54,650 bases of DNA, from the NCBI GenBank assembly GCA_020845955.1, contig JADLEU010000093.1:1-54650 (forward strand), written 5' to 3'. The translations under genes and the position numbers were made by a program. This document shows positions 43,862 through 52,943 of this stretch, piece by piece; position 1 is the first letter of the stretch; each line of letters begins with the position of its first letter. This DNA is from Anaerolineales bacterium (lineage in GTDB: Bacteria > Chloroflexota > Anaerolineae > Anaerolineales > UBA6663). Under the pieces are notes generated by a model, which made no database searches, was not told where the DNA came from, and was given only the letters and a program-made list of their open reading frames with translations.

Positions 43862-46800
43862 CTATCGCGGGCCGGCGGGCGCAAGAGCCTCGTCGGCCCG
43901 CTTTGCTTCCAGCCGCGCGCCGGCGCTGCGAAAGAGCAGACCGGCTTCGCGAAAGTGCAGCTGCGCCCGTTGGAGATCGCCCTGCCGGCGCGCCAGCAGC
44001 CCAAAGTCAAACGCCACGCGGCCTAAATAGAGCCGGTTGCCGAGACCGGTGAACTGCGCTTCGCTGTCCTGCAGACAGCGCAGCGCGCTGGTCCAATCTC
44101 CCTTGAAAGCGGCCAGGCGGCCGCGAAAGCGCAGGTACTCGCCGCGCTGAATCGCCGACAGCCGAACGGGTTGGCCGCTGTCGGGCGCGTATAGTGCCTC
44201 TACCCGCTCGGCCCACAACAGGGCCGCCGGCAAGTCATCCTGAGCCAGGGCTACCTCCGCCAGCAGCCGGTATATTTCCAGAAGTTGATCCGGCACGCCC
44301 AGGCCCTGGAACAGCTCGCTGCCCTGGAGCAGCGCCTGTGCCGCCGCTTCCCAGTCGCCGCCGGCCAGGTGGAACTCTCCAAAGTGCATCAATATGCTGC
44401 CGAGCAGCGAGGTGTATCCGATCTGGCGGGCAGTTTCAAGGGCTTGGCTGAGCGCCGCGCGCGCCTCGCCTAATTCGCCGCGCCGCACGTGCAGCAGGCC
44501 CAGGTTATTCAGGGCGATGGCAATGCCGTCTAACTGGCCCTGCCGGCGTTTGAGCGCCAGGCAGCGCGACAGGTTGTCGAGGGCGCTGTCGAACAACCCC
44601 ATCTCGATCTCGAGCACGCCCAGGTTGTTGAACGAGTCGGCCAGCGAGAGCACGTCGCCGATCGCTTCGCGGATGGCGATGCTCTTCCGCACGAAACTGG
44701 CGCACTGCGTCCAGTCGCCCAGGCTGTACGCCAGGCCGCCCAGCCGGTTGTAGATCGAGGCGATCACGTCGTAGGCATCCGTACCCTCGACGAGTTCCAG
44801 CGCGGCCTGGAGCAGTTGCTGGGCCTGCCCGAGATTGCCGCGCCGGAAGTGGATCCAGCCGATATCGTGCAGCAGGCTGGCCCTTTCCACGGGGGCATCG
44901 ATGCCGGGCGTCTCAAGGGCCAGTTGGGCGGCGGCCAGGCTGTCCAACGCTTCTTCGTGCTGGCCCTGGCGCTCAAAGGTGCGGCTGAGTTTGCGCTCCA
45001 GGGCGCTTCGCTCCCGCGCCAGGCTCTCCCGTTCGGCCGGAGCCGCCTCCGCCGGAAGGGTTGCCAGGGCCAGGCGGTAGCGCTCCCGCGCGGCCTCGTA
45101 ATCGCCGACAAAGAAGAGGGCGTCCCCGAGCCCAGCGTTGATCGCCAGCACCTGAGGCGGGGTATGCGGCACGTCGGGCAGCAGCGCCAGGGCCTGCTCA
45201 TAGTGGCTGCGGGCCTGCTCGACGGCATAGCCGCGGGCCGCCTTTTGGCCGGCCAGGATCAGATAGTGGACGGCCCGGTCTAGCCGCGGGCTCCAGGCAT
45301 AGTGCCGGGCGAGCACTTCGATGTGCTGGTCGAGCCGCCCGGCATAGACGCGCTCTATCGCCTCGCCCACAAAGCCATGCAGCTCGCTTCGGCTGCGGCG
45401 GAGAAGAGTGCTGTAAATCGCTTCAGACACCAGCGCATGCCGAAATTCGTATTCTGGGCCGGGCGAGTGCGGCAGCGGCACAATGAACTCGCGGGTGGTT
45501 AACAACTGCAGCGTCGTTTCGAGCTGCGGCTCGTCCGCCTCCAGCGGCCGGGTCCCGAGCTGGAGCCGGGCCGGGGCGATGGCCAGCACGGCCGACAACA
45601 ACTCGCGGCTGAACTGGCGCCCAATCACCGCGGCCGCCTGGAGCGCGTGCCGCTCGGCCTCGGCCAGGCGGTCGAAGCGGGCCAGGATCAGGTCCTGCAG
45701 CGTCTCCGGCACGCCCAGCGCGCTTACGTCCATGTGCGCCGCAATCTGCCAGCGGCCGGCCTCGCTGCGCAGTTGGCCGGAATCGATCAGCATGCGCAGA
45801 ATTTCTTCCAGGTAGAAGGGGATGCCCGCCGCCCGTTGCAGGATCTGGTCGCGCAGATCGGCTGGCAGGCTGTCGAGGCTCATCAACTCGAGGAGCAGCC
45901 GCTCGCTGTCGCCCGGCGACAATGCTTGCAGGCGGAGCAGCGTGCAGCGCTCGCCCAGCCGGCGCTCGGCTCGCTCGAACAGCCCGCCCAGCGCGCCCTC
46001 CACGTTGGGACGTGTGGTGCCGATGATCAACAAGGGCGCCGCCGGCAGGGCGTCGAAGAAAGAGGCCAGCAGGTCGAGCGAAACGTCGTCGGCCCAGTGC
46101 AGGTCCTCCAGCACCAGCACCATCGGCTGGCGCCGCGCCTCGGCCAGCAGCAGCTCGCGCACCGCCAGGAAGGTCTGCTCCCGCAGCCGGCCGGCCTCCA
46201 GCGCCTGCAGCCGGCTGGCGGCCTGGCGATCGGAGGCAGGTAATGCCAGGAGCTGCTCGAGGTAAGGCAGGATCTCGCCGGCCTGCGGGCCGGCTGCCCG
46301 GGCCACCCGGTCGGCCAACTGTCGCGCAACCTGGTCAGCGGGCCGATGGGGCGTTACCCCGAGCAGACTGCGCAGGGCATCGGTGAAGATCCAATAGGCG
46401 GCCGAGCGCCGGTAGGTCAGGCTGTGTCCCTCGACGTACTGGGCCGGGCTGCCTTCCAGGTGGCCGCGCAGCTCGGCGAGCAGCCGGCTCTTGCCAAGGC
46501 CCGCTTCGCCGCTGATGAGCAAGAGCCGGCCCTGCCGGCTGCCGGTCATGGCTTCCACGAACGACCTGATCTGGCCAAGCTCGGCGCCGCGCCCGATCAT
46601 GGGCGCTCGCAGGCCGGCGACGCCGCGCGCCGGCTCGGGCTCGCGCTTCAGGCCCAACACCAAGAAACCCGGCACGGGCCGGTTGATGCCCTTCAGCGCG
46701 AGCGGCGGGAGCGCCTCGAAATTGAACAGCGCCCGGGTCTGCTGGAAGACGGCCTCGCTGACCACGATTGTGCCTGGCCGGCTGGCCTCCTGGAGCCGCC

Positions 46801-47410
46801 GCGCCAGATTGACCGTGTCGCCGATGGCGGTGTAGTTCATCAGCATGTTCGAGCCGATGCTGCCGACAATCACCGGTCCGGTGTGCAGGCCAACGTGCAG
46901 GCGCAGCTTGCCCCGGGCCGGGCCTACCGCCGAGGCGCTGAAGCGGTCCACATCGGCCAGCATGTCGAACGCCGAGCGCAGGGCCAGCTCGGCGCTGTTC
47001 TCGTGGGCAATCGGCGCGCCAAAGAGCGCCATCAGGCCGTCGCCGGTGAACTTGTCGACCGCGCCTTCATATTTGTAGACGTCGCCGGCCAGGAGACCAA
47101 TCAACGTCTGCATCAGGTTGTACAGGTCCTCGGCGTCGAGTTTCTCCGAGAGGCTGGAGTAGCCGGCCAGGTCGGCGAACAAGATCGTCACGACCCGGCG
47201 CTGATCGGCGGCTTCGAGGCCGGCGCGGCGAAAGCGTTCGAGCAGGTTGGAGCCCATCATCATGCCCAACTGCTCAGCCGAAAAGGGGGCCGACGGGGAA
47301 GACGCGGCGTCGACCGACGTGCCGGCGAGCCGCGCGCCGCACTGGCCGCAGAAACGCATGCCGGCCGGCGCCTCGAACCCACAAGCGGGACAGGTGATCG
47401 CTGCGCTCAC
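43862..47410 (-). CDS. Class III adenylate cyclase / AAA-type ATPase / TPR protein
   Basis: 1182 residues. Zinc ribbon (CPAC, CGQC; 7-24), class III nucleotide cyclase (about 70-250), ATPase domain (about 270-600, Walker A GEAGLGKS 301-308, Walker B LVLEDLHWAD), and many TPR helices (about 720-1170). The cyclase keeps metal Asp80 and Asp124, Lys120 and Thr194 at the base-reading positions, and Asn201 and Arg205 for the transition state. Lys with Thr is the class IIIb pattern of ATP-specific, bicarbonate-responsive cyclases. I infer cAMP synthesis gated by the ATPase-TPR part. Convergent with the subtilase (26-base gap). Confidence 0.9.
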   Translation of the reverse strand: MSAAITCPACGFEAPAGMRFCGQCGARLAGTSVDAASSPSAPFSAEQLGMMMGSNLLERFRRAGLEAADQRRVVTILFADLAGYSSLSEKLDAEDLYNLMQTLIGLLAGDVYKYEGAVDKFTGDGLMALFGAPIAHENSAELALRSAFDMLADVDRFSASAVGPARGKLRLHVGLHTGPVIVGSIGSNMLMNYTAIGDTVNLARRLQEASRPGTIVVSEAVFQQTRALFNFEALPPLALKGINRPVPGFLVLGLKREPEPARGVAGLRAPMIGRGAELGQIRSFVEAMTGSRQGRLLLISGEAGLGKSRLLAELRGHLEGSPAQYVEGHSLTYRRSAAYWIFTDALRSLLGVTPHRPADQVARQLADRVARAAGPQAGEILPYLEQLLALPASDRQAASRLQALEAGRLREQTFLAVRELLLAEARRQPMVLVLEDLHWADDVSLDLLASFFDALPAAPLLIIGTTRPNVEGALGGLFERAERRLGERCTLLRLQALSPGDSERLLLELMSLDSLPADLRDQILQRAAGIPFYLEEILRMLIDSGQLRSEAGRWQIAAHMDVSALGVPETLQDLILARFDRLAEAERHALQAAAVIGRQFSRELLSAVLAIAPARLQLGTRPLEADEPQLETTLQLLTTREFIVPLPHSPGPEYEFRHALVSEAIYSTLLRRSRSELHGFVGEAIERVYAGRLDQHIEVLARHYAWSPRLDRAVHYLILAGQKAARGYAVEQARSHYEQALALLPDVPHTPPQVLAINAGLGDALFFVGDYEAARERYRLALATLPAEAAPAERESLARERSALERKLSRTFERQGQHEEALDSLAAAQLALETPGIDAPVERASLLHDIGWIHFRRGNLGQAQQLLQAALELVEGTDAYDVIASIYNRLGGLAYSLGDWTQCASFVRKSIAIREAIGDVLSLADSFNNLGVLEIEMGLFDSALDNLSRCLALKRRQGQLDGIAIALNNLGLLHVRRGELGEARAALSQALETARQIGYTSLLGSILMHFGEFHLAGGDWEAAAQALLQGSELFQGLGVPDQLLEIYRLLAEVALAQDDLPAALLWAERVEALYAPDSGQPVRLSAIQRGEYLRFRGRLAAFKGDWTSALRCLQDSEAQFTGLGNRLYLGRVAFDFGLLARRQGDLQRAQLHFREAGLLFRSAGARLEAKRADEALAPAGPR

Positions 47411-47418
47411 GGCCAGGG

Positions 47419-47793
47419 CTAGGTTTCCAGGAAATCCCCATCGGGCGCGCGCCGCGCGGGGCGCACCGCCAGGATGGCCTCGCGGCGCAGGGGACCATAG
47501 AGGTGTGGAAAGAGGCGGCCGGCCAGCGGTGAGCCGGCCGGCGGCGGCGGGTCGGGCGCTTCCCAGCGCAGCGCCTCACCCAGCCGCGCGGCCTCGACGA
47601 CGAGGACTACAAACTCGCCCGGCTCCGCGCCAAACGCCAGGTCGGCCACGTGCCGCAGCAAGCCGGCGTCCTGGGTGCAGTGGATGAAGCCGCCGGGCGG
47701 GCAGGCGACGACGACCGGCTGCCCGCCCGCGGAGGCATAATCGCTGGCACGCATGAGGTGCAGGATCTCTGGCAACGCGGACCTCGTGGCCAC
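47419..47793 (-). CDS. DUF952 family protein
   Basis: 124 residues. Shows the DUF952 pattern: an opening helix with Trp/Tyr positions partly kept (ASDYASAGG), FIHCTQ near residue 36, a central VVLVVEAARLGEALRWE, and the diagnostic FPHLYGPL near 95-102. The family resembles small ADP-ribosyl-transferase-like folds by structure, but its function is not established. It lies six bases after tatC and eight bases before the cyclase gene on the same strand, so it is probably in that operon. Confidence 0.8.
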   Translation of the reverse strand: MATRSALPEILHLMRASDYASAGGQPVVVACPPGGFIHCTQDAGLLRHVADLAFGAEPGEFVVLVVEAARLGEALRWEAPDPPPPAGSPLAGRLFPHLYGPLRREAILAVRPARRAPDGDFLET

Positions 47794-47799
47794 AGCCGC

Positions 47800-48723
47800 T
47801 CAACCGGCCTGGGCGGCCCGGCGGACGGCGTCGCGCCGGCGCCCGGCCCCGGCCACGGCGGCGCCCAGAATGCTCACGCCGTACAGCGCCGCCATCGGCG
47901 CCATGACCAGCGCCATATTCACCGGATCGACCGTGGGCGTGATCATGGCCGCCAGGACGGCAATCACGACGATGGCGGCCCGCCACTGCCGCGCGAGTTG
48001 GCGGGCGTGGAGCAGGCCCACGGCCGCCAGCGCATACACGGCCAGCGGCATCTGGAACGCCAGCCCAATCCAAAGCATCAGATTGGTGACAAGGCCGAAG
48101 TAGGCCGACGGGCGCCAGGAGGCGCGAAAGTCTAGAAAGTTGTAGAGGAAGGGGATGGCCGTGGGCAGCAGGAGAAAGTAGGTGAACGCCAGGCCCAACA
48201 CGAACAGCAGGCTGGCAGCCGGGATCGCCCCCAGCAGGAGCTGCCGGCTGCGCGGCATCAGCCCCGGGGCGATGAACAAGTAGATCTCGAGGACGATCCA
48301 CGGCATGGCGAAGGCCAGGCCCGACAGCAGCGACACCCGCATGAAGACGCCCACTGCCTCGGTGGGCTCGATGACGGTCAGCCGGGCCAGCCCGTCGGCG
48401 CCGAGCGGCCTGGCCAGCACGAGCATGAGGTCGCGCGCGAACGTGAAGCTGAGCGCGGTGGTGATGGCCAGGGCGATGAGCGAGCGCAGCAGGTGGCGCC
48501 GTAAGGCGTCGATGTGCTCGCCCAGGCCCGACAGCGTTTCGGCCAGCGACTCACGGCTGCCAAGCGCCTCGCCGACGGTTTCAGTCAGGGAGACATCCTC
48601 GGGCACTTCGGTGAAGAACAAGACGACCGCTTGCCAGCGCGCGCGCAGCCAACGGGCCGTTCGCTGGAAGGGCCGCAGCGGCAGCGTGAGCAGCCCGATC
48701 AGCCGGCGCAGAAGCGCGTTCAT
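47800..48723 (-). CDS. tatC: Sec-independent translocase subunit TatC
   Basis: 307 residues with six membrane helices. TatC recognises twin-arginine signal peptides and forms the Tat receptor with TatA/B. The N-terminal signature (GEHIDALRRHLLRS, about 68-81) and FAMPWIVLEIYLFIAPGL match the family. An extra basic N-terminal extension of about 65 residues precedes the core. The ATG overlaps the tatA stop (ATGA). Confidence 0.93.
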   Translation of the reverse strand: MNALLRRLIGLLTLPLRPFQRTARWLRARWQAVVLFFTEVPEDVSLTETVGEALGSRESLAETLSGLGEHIDALRRHLLRSLIALAITTALSFTFARDLMLVLARPLGADGLARLTVIEPTEAVGVFMRVSLLSGLAFAMPWIVLEIYLFIAPGLMPRSRQLLLGAIPAASLLFVLGLAFTYFLLLPTAIPFLYNFLDFRASWRPSAYFGLVTNLMLWIGLAFQMPLAVYALAAVGLLHARQLARQWRAAIVVIAVLAAMITPTVDPVNMALVMAPMAALYGVSILGAAVAGAGRRRDAVRRAAQAG

Positions 48724-49196
48724 GCGGCGGGGGCGTCCTCCTCCGCCGCGGGCGCATTGTCGGGCGGCAGTTCGGCTACGGGCGGCGCCTTGCCTTCGGC
48801 TGGGGAGGCGCTGGCGGCCGGCTGGGCCGCGGCTGGCGCAGACGGCGGGCCGACTGGCTTGGGCGTTGTCGCGTTGGCCGGCCCCAGGTCTTCCACCCAG
48901 GCCTGGAAAGGTTTGACGCTTTCGCCAATGCTGTTGGCCGCTTCCCTGAGTTCCCGCTCGGCCTCCTTTAACTCATTCAACTCCTCCAGGTGGGCCTCAC
49001 GGGCCAGGCGCGCGGGCAGATTGCGCACCTCCTCCGAGGCCTTGCGGATCACCTGGTAGTTGGGAGACCGGTACAGGCGGTTGAGGCCGCGGCCCAGGCC
49101 GCGGGCGGTCTTGGCAATATCCTTCGGGCTCGCCACCAGCAGGATGATGATGACGATTAAGAGCAACTCGGGGAGACCAATGCCAAGAAGGTCCAT
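48720..49196 (-). CDS. TatA/TatB family translocase subunit
   Basis: 158 residues: N-terminal membrane helix (GLPELLLIVIIILLV), a Pro-Lys hinge, an amphipathic helix (KDIAKTARGLGRGLNRLYRS), a charged helical region and an Ala/Pro-rich tail. It is coupled to tatC by a 4-base overlap. The long C-terminus is more TatB-like, but A and B cannot be separated by sequence here. It is 33 bases downstream of nusB. Confidence 0.9.
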   Translation of the reverse strand: MDLLGIGLPELLLIVIIILLVASPKDIAKTARGLGRGLNRLYRSPNYQVIRKASEEVRNLPARLAREAHLEELNELKEAERELREAANSIGESVKPFQAWVEDLGPANATTPKPVGPPSAPAAAQPAASASPAEGKAPPVAELPPDNAPAAEEDAPAA

Positions 49197-49229
49197 ACGA
49201 TGGGGGGCAGCGCGCCGGCTGTACGCGGC

Positions 49230-49700
49230 CTAGCCGGCCGGCCGCAGCGGGTCGGCCGGCGGGCGGCTGCGGTTAGGCCCGAAAAACGAGGTGATCTCAG
49301 CCTGCCGCAGCGCCAGCGCGCCCAAGACGCCGTTGACGAAGCGCGGGGCGCTGTCGCTTCCATAGAGCTTGGCCAATTCGACAGCCTCGTTGATGGCAAC
49401 CTTGATGGGTGTCTGGCGGTCGGCCGCGAACTCCCAGATGGCGATCCGCAAGATGTTGCGGTCGATGATGGCCATCTGGTCAAGCGGCCACTCGGGCGCG
49501 TACTTCTGGATCAGGGCATCGAGGGTCTGAGCGTGGCCGATGACGCCGGCCACCAGCTGCCGCGCAAAATCATTCAGCTCAGCGGGCAAAGCCTGCTCGG
49601 CCAGCCTTTCCTCCACCACGACTTCGGGCAAGTGGGCCGTGGAGTCGATCTCATACAACGCCTGAAGCGCTACCGTGCGTGCTTTTCGCCGGGCTTTCAT
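49230..49700 (-). CDS. nusB: Transcription antitermination factor NusB
   Basis: 156 residues, all-helical. NusB binds boxA RNA with S10 (NusE) for rRNA antitermination. Visible are RRKARTVALQALYEID at the N-terminus, the central APEWPLDQMAIIDRNILRIA, and INEAVELAKLYGSD..RFVNGVLG. Normal length, with a short basic C-terminal tail. Between asp23 and tatA in one run of genes. Confidence 0.95.
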   Translation of the reverse strand: MKARRKARTVALQALYEIDSTAHLPEVVVEERLAEQALPAELNDFARQLVAGVIGHAQTLDALIQKYAPEWPLDQMAIIDRNILRIAIWEFAADRQTPIKVAINEAVELAKLYGSDSAPRFVNGVLGALALRQAEITSFFGPNRSRPPADPLRPAG

Positions 49701-49734
49701 GCAGCGCTACGCCTGGCAGGGCGGCCGCCAGCGC

Positions 49735-50097
49735 TTATTGCGCCTCCTGCTCAGGATAGGCAATATCCTCGACATGGATGTTTACCGCCACCACCGCCAT
49801 GCCGACGATTTCCTGAATGGCGCGAGCCACGGCGGCCTGCACGGCCCGGCCGACCTCGCGCACGTTCCGTTCATGCTCGATGACCAGGTACAGGTCAACG
49901 GTGACGGCGTCGTCGCGCACCTCGATGCGCACGCCGTCGTTGGCGCCGCGCTTGAAGAGGCGATTGACCCCGCCCGGGACCGGGCTAGTGCGCGTGACGC
50001 CCGGCGTCCCCAGGGCCGAGAGCCGGGCAACCGTCAGCAGCACATCAGGCGCGATGCTGGTCTTTCCGCGGCGTATCTCGGGCTGATCGATGCTCAT
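49735..50097 (-). CDS. Asp23/Gls24 family envelope protein
   Basis: 120 residues from ATG 50097, overlapping the fabG stop (ATGA). Asp23/Gls24 proteins are found near the membrane in monoderm bacteria and are linked to envelope stress. The pattern IAPDVLLTVARLSALGTPGV, then a beta-rich stretch (VRIEVRDDAVTVDLYLVIEHE), and VREVGRAVQAAVARAIQEIVGMAVVAVNIHVEDI is typical. A longer frame upstream is a shadow of fabG. Its presence argues for a monoderm cell. Confidence 0.9.
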   Translation of the reverse strand: MSIDQPEIRRGKTSIAPDVLLTVARLSALGTPGVTRTSPVPGGVNRLFKRGANDGVRIEVRDDAVTVDLYLVIEHERNVREVGRAVQAAVARAIQEIVGMAVVAVNIHVEDIAYPEQEAQ

Positions 50098-50840
50098 GCC
50101 ATCACCATGCCGCCATCCACACACAAGACCTGGCCGGTGATATAGCCGGCTTCGTTGGAGGCCAGGAACGCCACCGCGTAGGCCACTTCCTCGGGCGTGC
50201 CCCATCGGCCCAGTGGGATGGCTTTGAGCGAAGCTTCTTTGAGATCGGCCGGCAGCCCTTCGGTCAGCGTGGTGGGCACGAAACCGGGCGCCACGGCATT
50301 GACGGTGATGTTGCGCGCGGCCACCTCGCGGGCCAGCGCTTTGGTAAAGCCGATCAGGCCAGCCTTGCTGGCCGAGTAGTTGGTCTGGCCGGCATTCCCG
50401 GCGATGCCGCTGACCGAGGTGATGTTGATGATGCGGCCGGAGCGCTTGCGCAGCATGGTCTTCACCGCCGCCTTGGCGCAGTTGAAGGCGCTCTTGAGAT
50501 TGGTCTGGATCACCAGGTCCCAATCGGCCTCGGGCATCATCATAATGACCATGTCGCGCGTCGTGCCGGCGTTGTTGACCAGGATATCCAGGCCGCCGTA
50601 AGCATCGATGGCCGCCTTCACCAGGCCTTCGGCCGCCTTGGTGTCAGCGACGTTGGCCTGAACGGCGCGCGCCTGGCCGCCGGCGACCTGGATCGTCTCC
50701 ACGGTGGCCTGGGCGCCCTCGGCGTCGCGCGCGTAGTTGACGACCAGGCGCGCGCCGCGCCGCGCCAGTTCCACGGCCACCGCGCGTCCAATGCCGCGCG
50801 ATGCGCCAGTCACCAGGGCTGTCTTCCCGTCCAGGATCAT
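50094..50840 (-). CDS. fabG: 3-oxoacyl-ACP reductase-type short-chain dehydrogenase
   Basis: 248 residues, short-chain dehydrogenase of the FabG type: NADPH-dependent reduction of 3-oxoacyl-ACP. Cofactor loop TGASRGIG (11-18), NNAG (89-92), and catalytic Ser142, Tyr155 and Lys159 in the expected spacing (YSASK). The C-terminal GYITGQVLCVDGGMVM is canonical. It has its own promoter (-10 TATAAT at 50886-50881) and GGGAGAA ribosome site. No other fatty-acid genes are adjacent, so a non-FAS reductase is possible. Confidence 0.92.
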   Translation of the reverse strand: MILDGKTALVTGASRGIGRAVAVELARRGARLVVNYARDAEGAQATVETIQVAGGQARAVQANVADTKAAEGLVKAAIDAYGGLDILVNNAGTTRDMVIMMMPEADWDLVIQTNLKSAFNCAKAAVKTMLRKRSGRIINITSVSGIAGNAGQTNYSASKAGLIGFTKALAREVAARNITVNAVAPGFVPTTLTEGLPADLKEASLKAIPLGRWGTPEEVAYAVAFLASNEAGYITGQVLCVDGGMVMA

Positions 50841-50880
50841 CGTTTCTCCCTCACGGCGCGCGGCTCACCGCGCGGCCTTG

Positions 50881-50886
50881 ATTATA
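50881..50886 (-). promoter_or_regulatory. -10 element for fabG with GC-rich leader hairpin
   Basis: TATAAT on the minus strand (50886-50881). The leader then contains GCGCGG-TGAG-CCGCGC (about 50856-50873), a stable hairpin before the ribosome site. Confidence 0.5.
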
Positions 50887-50903
50887 CCGCGAAGCCCTGG
50901 CCC

Positions 50904-51872
50904 CTACATCCAGCCGCGGCGCCGGAAGGCCCACAGCATGCCGAACGGCACGGCGACCATGGCCACGAAGGCGACGACCAGTAGCCAGGGGCGTTCAAAG
51001 GGGATCGTAGTGAAGTTCATCCCAAAGAAGCCCGTGATCACGGTCAGCGGCATGAACAGAGCGCTCAGCACCGTCAGGACTTTCATGACCTCGTTGATGC
51101 GGTTGGAGGTGACGGACAGGTAGGTGTCGAGCGCGCCGCTGAGTAGGTCGCGCAGGCTCTCGTTGATGTCGCCCAGGCGCACCAGTTGATCGTAGACGTC
51201 GCGATAGTAGATCCGGTCGTGGGCGTCGATCATCGGGTACTCGTCGCGCGCCAGGCGGTTGAGCACCTCCCGCTGCGGCCCGATGACGCGCCGCATGTGC
51301 AGGGCGACCCGTTTCATCGAAAAGAGCGCGTTGAGCGTCTGCTGGCTAGGCCGGTTGAAGGTCTCGTGCTCCAACTGGTCAATCTGGTCGTCGATGGCGT
51401 CCACGACGGGCATGTAGGTAGTGACGAGCAGGTCCAGCAGGTCGTAGAGCAAGAAGTCGGCCCCGCGCTCGAGACGGCGCTGGTCGGCCAGGCAGTTCGA
51501 CCACAACCGGTCGACGAACTCGACCGTTTCGGCGTGGTGCGTCACCATGAAATTGCGGCCGAGGAAGACGTCCAGCTCGCGCGTCTCGAGGTCGACGCGC
51601 TCCGCGTTGAAGACGATGCCCTGCATGACGACGTAGACGTGGTCGCCCCAGTTGTCGATCTTGGGCACGTGGGATTCGAGCAGGGCGTCGTCGATCGCCA
51701 GTGGATGAAAGTGGAAGACGCCGCGCATCAGCGGCTCGAGCTTGGCGGGCGGCTCACCGCAGAAGTCGACCCAGAAGACGCCGCCCTCGTCGCGCAAGGC
51801 CGCGCGCCAGTGGGTGACGGGCACGTCGACAGTGAAGCTGCCCTTGCCGCTGCGGTACAAGGTGCGGATCAT
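50904..51872 (-). CDS. corA: CorA family divalent cation channel
   Basis: 322 residues from ATG 51872 (ATGA overlap with the CoA-transferase gene). A large cytoplasmic N-terminal domain, a long stalk helix, two C-terminal membrane helices and the selectivity motif Gly284-Met-Asn286 in GFFGMNF. It imports Mg2+ or Co2+/Ni2+. The GMN pore loop is followed by the shorter TTIPFE variant. The last residues are basic, as usual. Confidence 0.94.
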   Translation of the reverse strand: MIRTLYRSGKGSFTVDVPVTHWRAALRDEGGVFWVDFCGEPPAKLEPLMRGVFHFHPLAIDDALLESHVPKIDNWGDHVYVVMQGIVFNAERVDLETRELDVFLGRNFMVTHHAETVEFVDRLWSNCLADQRRLERGADFLLYDLLDLLVTTYMPVVDAIDDQIDQLEHETFNRPSQQTLNALFSMKRVALHMRRVIGPQREVLNRLARDEYPMIDAHDRIYYRDVYDQLVRLGDINESLRDLLSGALDTYLSVTSNRINEVMKVLTVLSALFMPLTVITGFFGMNFTTIPFERPWLLVVAFVAMVAVPFGMLWAFRRRGWM

Positions 51873-52669
51873 GGCGCCGGCGTCCCGGCCGCCAGGCACG
51901 CCCGCACGTAATCGTCAAACCTCTGGCGCCCGCAGGCGTCCAGGTAGTCCAAGATCTCGTGGCCGTCCAGCGGGTAGAGAGGATGGCACGAGGTTGGCCA
52001 GGCGCCGCGCGGCGCGGGCGCTACCACCGTCACCAATGGTGCCACCAGGTCGGCCGTCTCCAGGGCCGGCACGATCTCTTCGGCCGTGACGATGACGGTC
52101 GGGGCCGACAGGGCCAGCTCTGAGTCGATCCCCGGATTGCGGTTCAGGCGGGCGTTGCCCTGCGGGTCAGCCTGCAGGGCGTGAATGACGGCCACGTCGG
52201 GCCGCAGGGCCGGAAAGGCCGCCAGTTCCTCGCCCGAATAGGGGTCGTGGATGGTCTTGACGTCGGGGCGCAGGCGCAGCAGGTCAGTGCCGATCCAGCC
52301 GCGGCCCGGCATGAAGCCGACGCTGGCCAGCGTGGCCCGCAGGCCGAAGGCTAGGCTGGCCTCGGTTTCTTCCACAATCTCGATGGCGCCCAGGTTGCCC
52401 GCCTGAGTGAACATAGGCGCCAGGCCAAAGCCCTCCAAGCCAAAGTAGCACGTACGCACGCGCGCCACCAGGCCGGCGCCTACCAACAGGTCGGCCTCAT
52501 AGCTGCACGTAAAGCTTAGCAGGGTCAGCCCGCGGGGCGGGGTGGGGCGCTGGAGCAGGGTGCGCACAAAGGCCACCGGCCGGCGATAAAGCGTCATTCC
52601 GCCCAAGGCCAACGTGGCGCCGGGCTCGACCAGCGCGGCGGCTTCTGCCAGCGAGATCACTTTGCTCAT
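51869..52669 (-). CDS. CoA-transferase subunit A (glutaconate/acetoacetate-type)
   Basis: 266 residues. Family I CoA-transferase alpha subunit: the N-terminal GATLALGGMTLYRRPVAFV matches the Gly-rich CoA-binding start, and TLLSFTCSYEADLLVGAG and the HALQADPQGNARL stretch fit. The catalytic Glu lies on the beta subunit, which is not encoded nearby, so either the partner is elsewhere or this half works alone. It overlaps both neighbours by four bases. Confidence 0.8.
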   Translation of the reverse strand: MSKVISLAEAAALVEPGATLALGGMTLYRRPVAFVRTLLQRPTPPRGLTLLSFTCSYEADLLVGAGLVARVRTCYFGLEGFGLAPMFTQAGNLGAIEIVEETEASLAFGLRATLASVGFMPGRGWIGTDLLRLRPDVKTIHDPYSGEELAAFPALRPDVAVIHALQADPQGNARLNRNPGIDSELALSAPTVIVTAEEIVPALETADLVAPLVTVVAPAPRGAWPTSCHPLYPLDGHEILDYLDACGRQRFDDYVRACLAAGTPAP

Positions 52670-52935
52670 GCGCCGGTCCCGGGCTGCTCGCCGTCAGCCC
52701 GCGCGGGCGGGGCCGCCAGCGCCTCGACGGCCCTGTGCAGCTCGGCCAGTTGGGCTGCCTGGGCCCTCTGGCCGGCGGCGCCGCCGCCGATGGCCGCTGT
52801 CCACTTGGACGCCTCGGCGCTGGCGCGCCGGCCGCCGCGCAGCAGGCCGAACAAAGCCGCGTTGACGCCGAGGACGAAACCAATGATCAGGCACAGAACC
52901 ACGATGGCCCGCGGGTCGGGCAGAAAGCTGGGCAT
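52666..52935 (-). CDS. Small single-pass membrane protein of unknown function
   Basis: 89 residues: membrane helix at about 9-32, then an Ala/Gln/Glu-rich helical, possibly coiled-coil, tail in the cytoplasm. ATGA overlap with the CoA-transferase gene and eight bases after the ADP-ribosylglycohydrolase gene support it as a real gene. No family is recognised. Confidence 0.6.
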   Translation of the reverse strand: MPSFLPDPRAIVVLCLIIGFVLGVNAALFGLLRGGRRASAEASKWTAAIGGGAAGQRAQAAQLAELHRAVEALAAPPARADGEQPGTGA

Positions 52936-52943
52936 GTGAGGCG

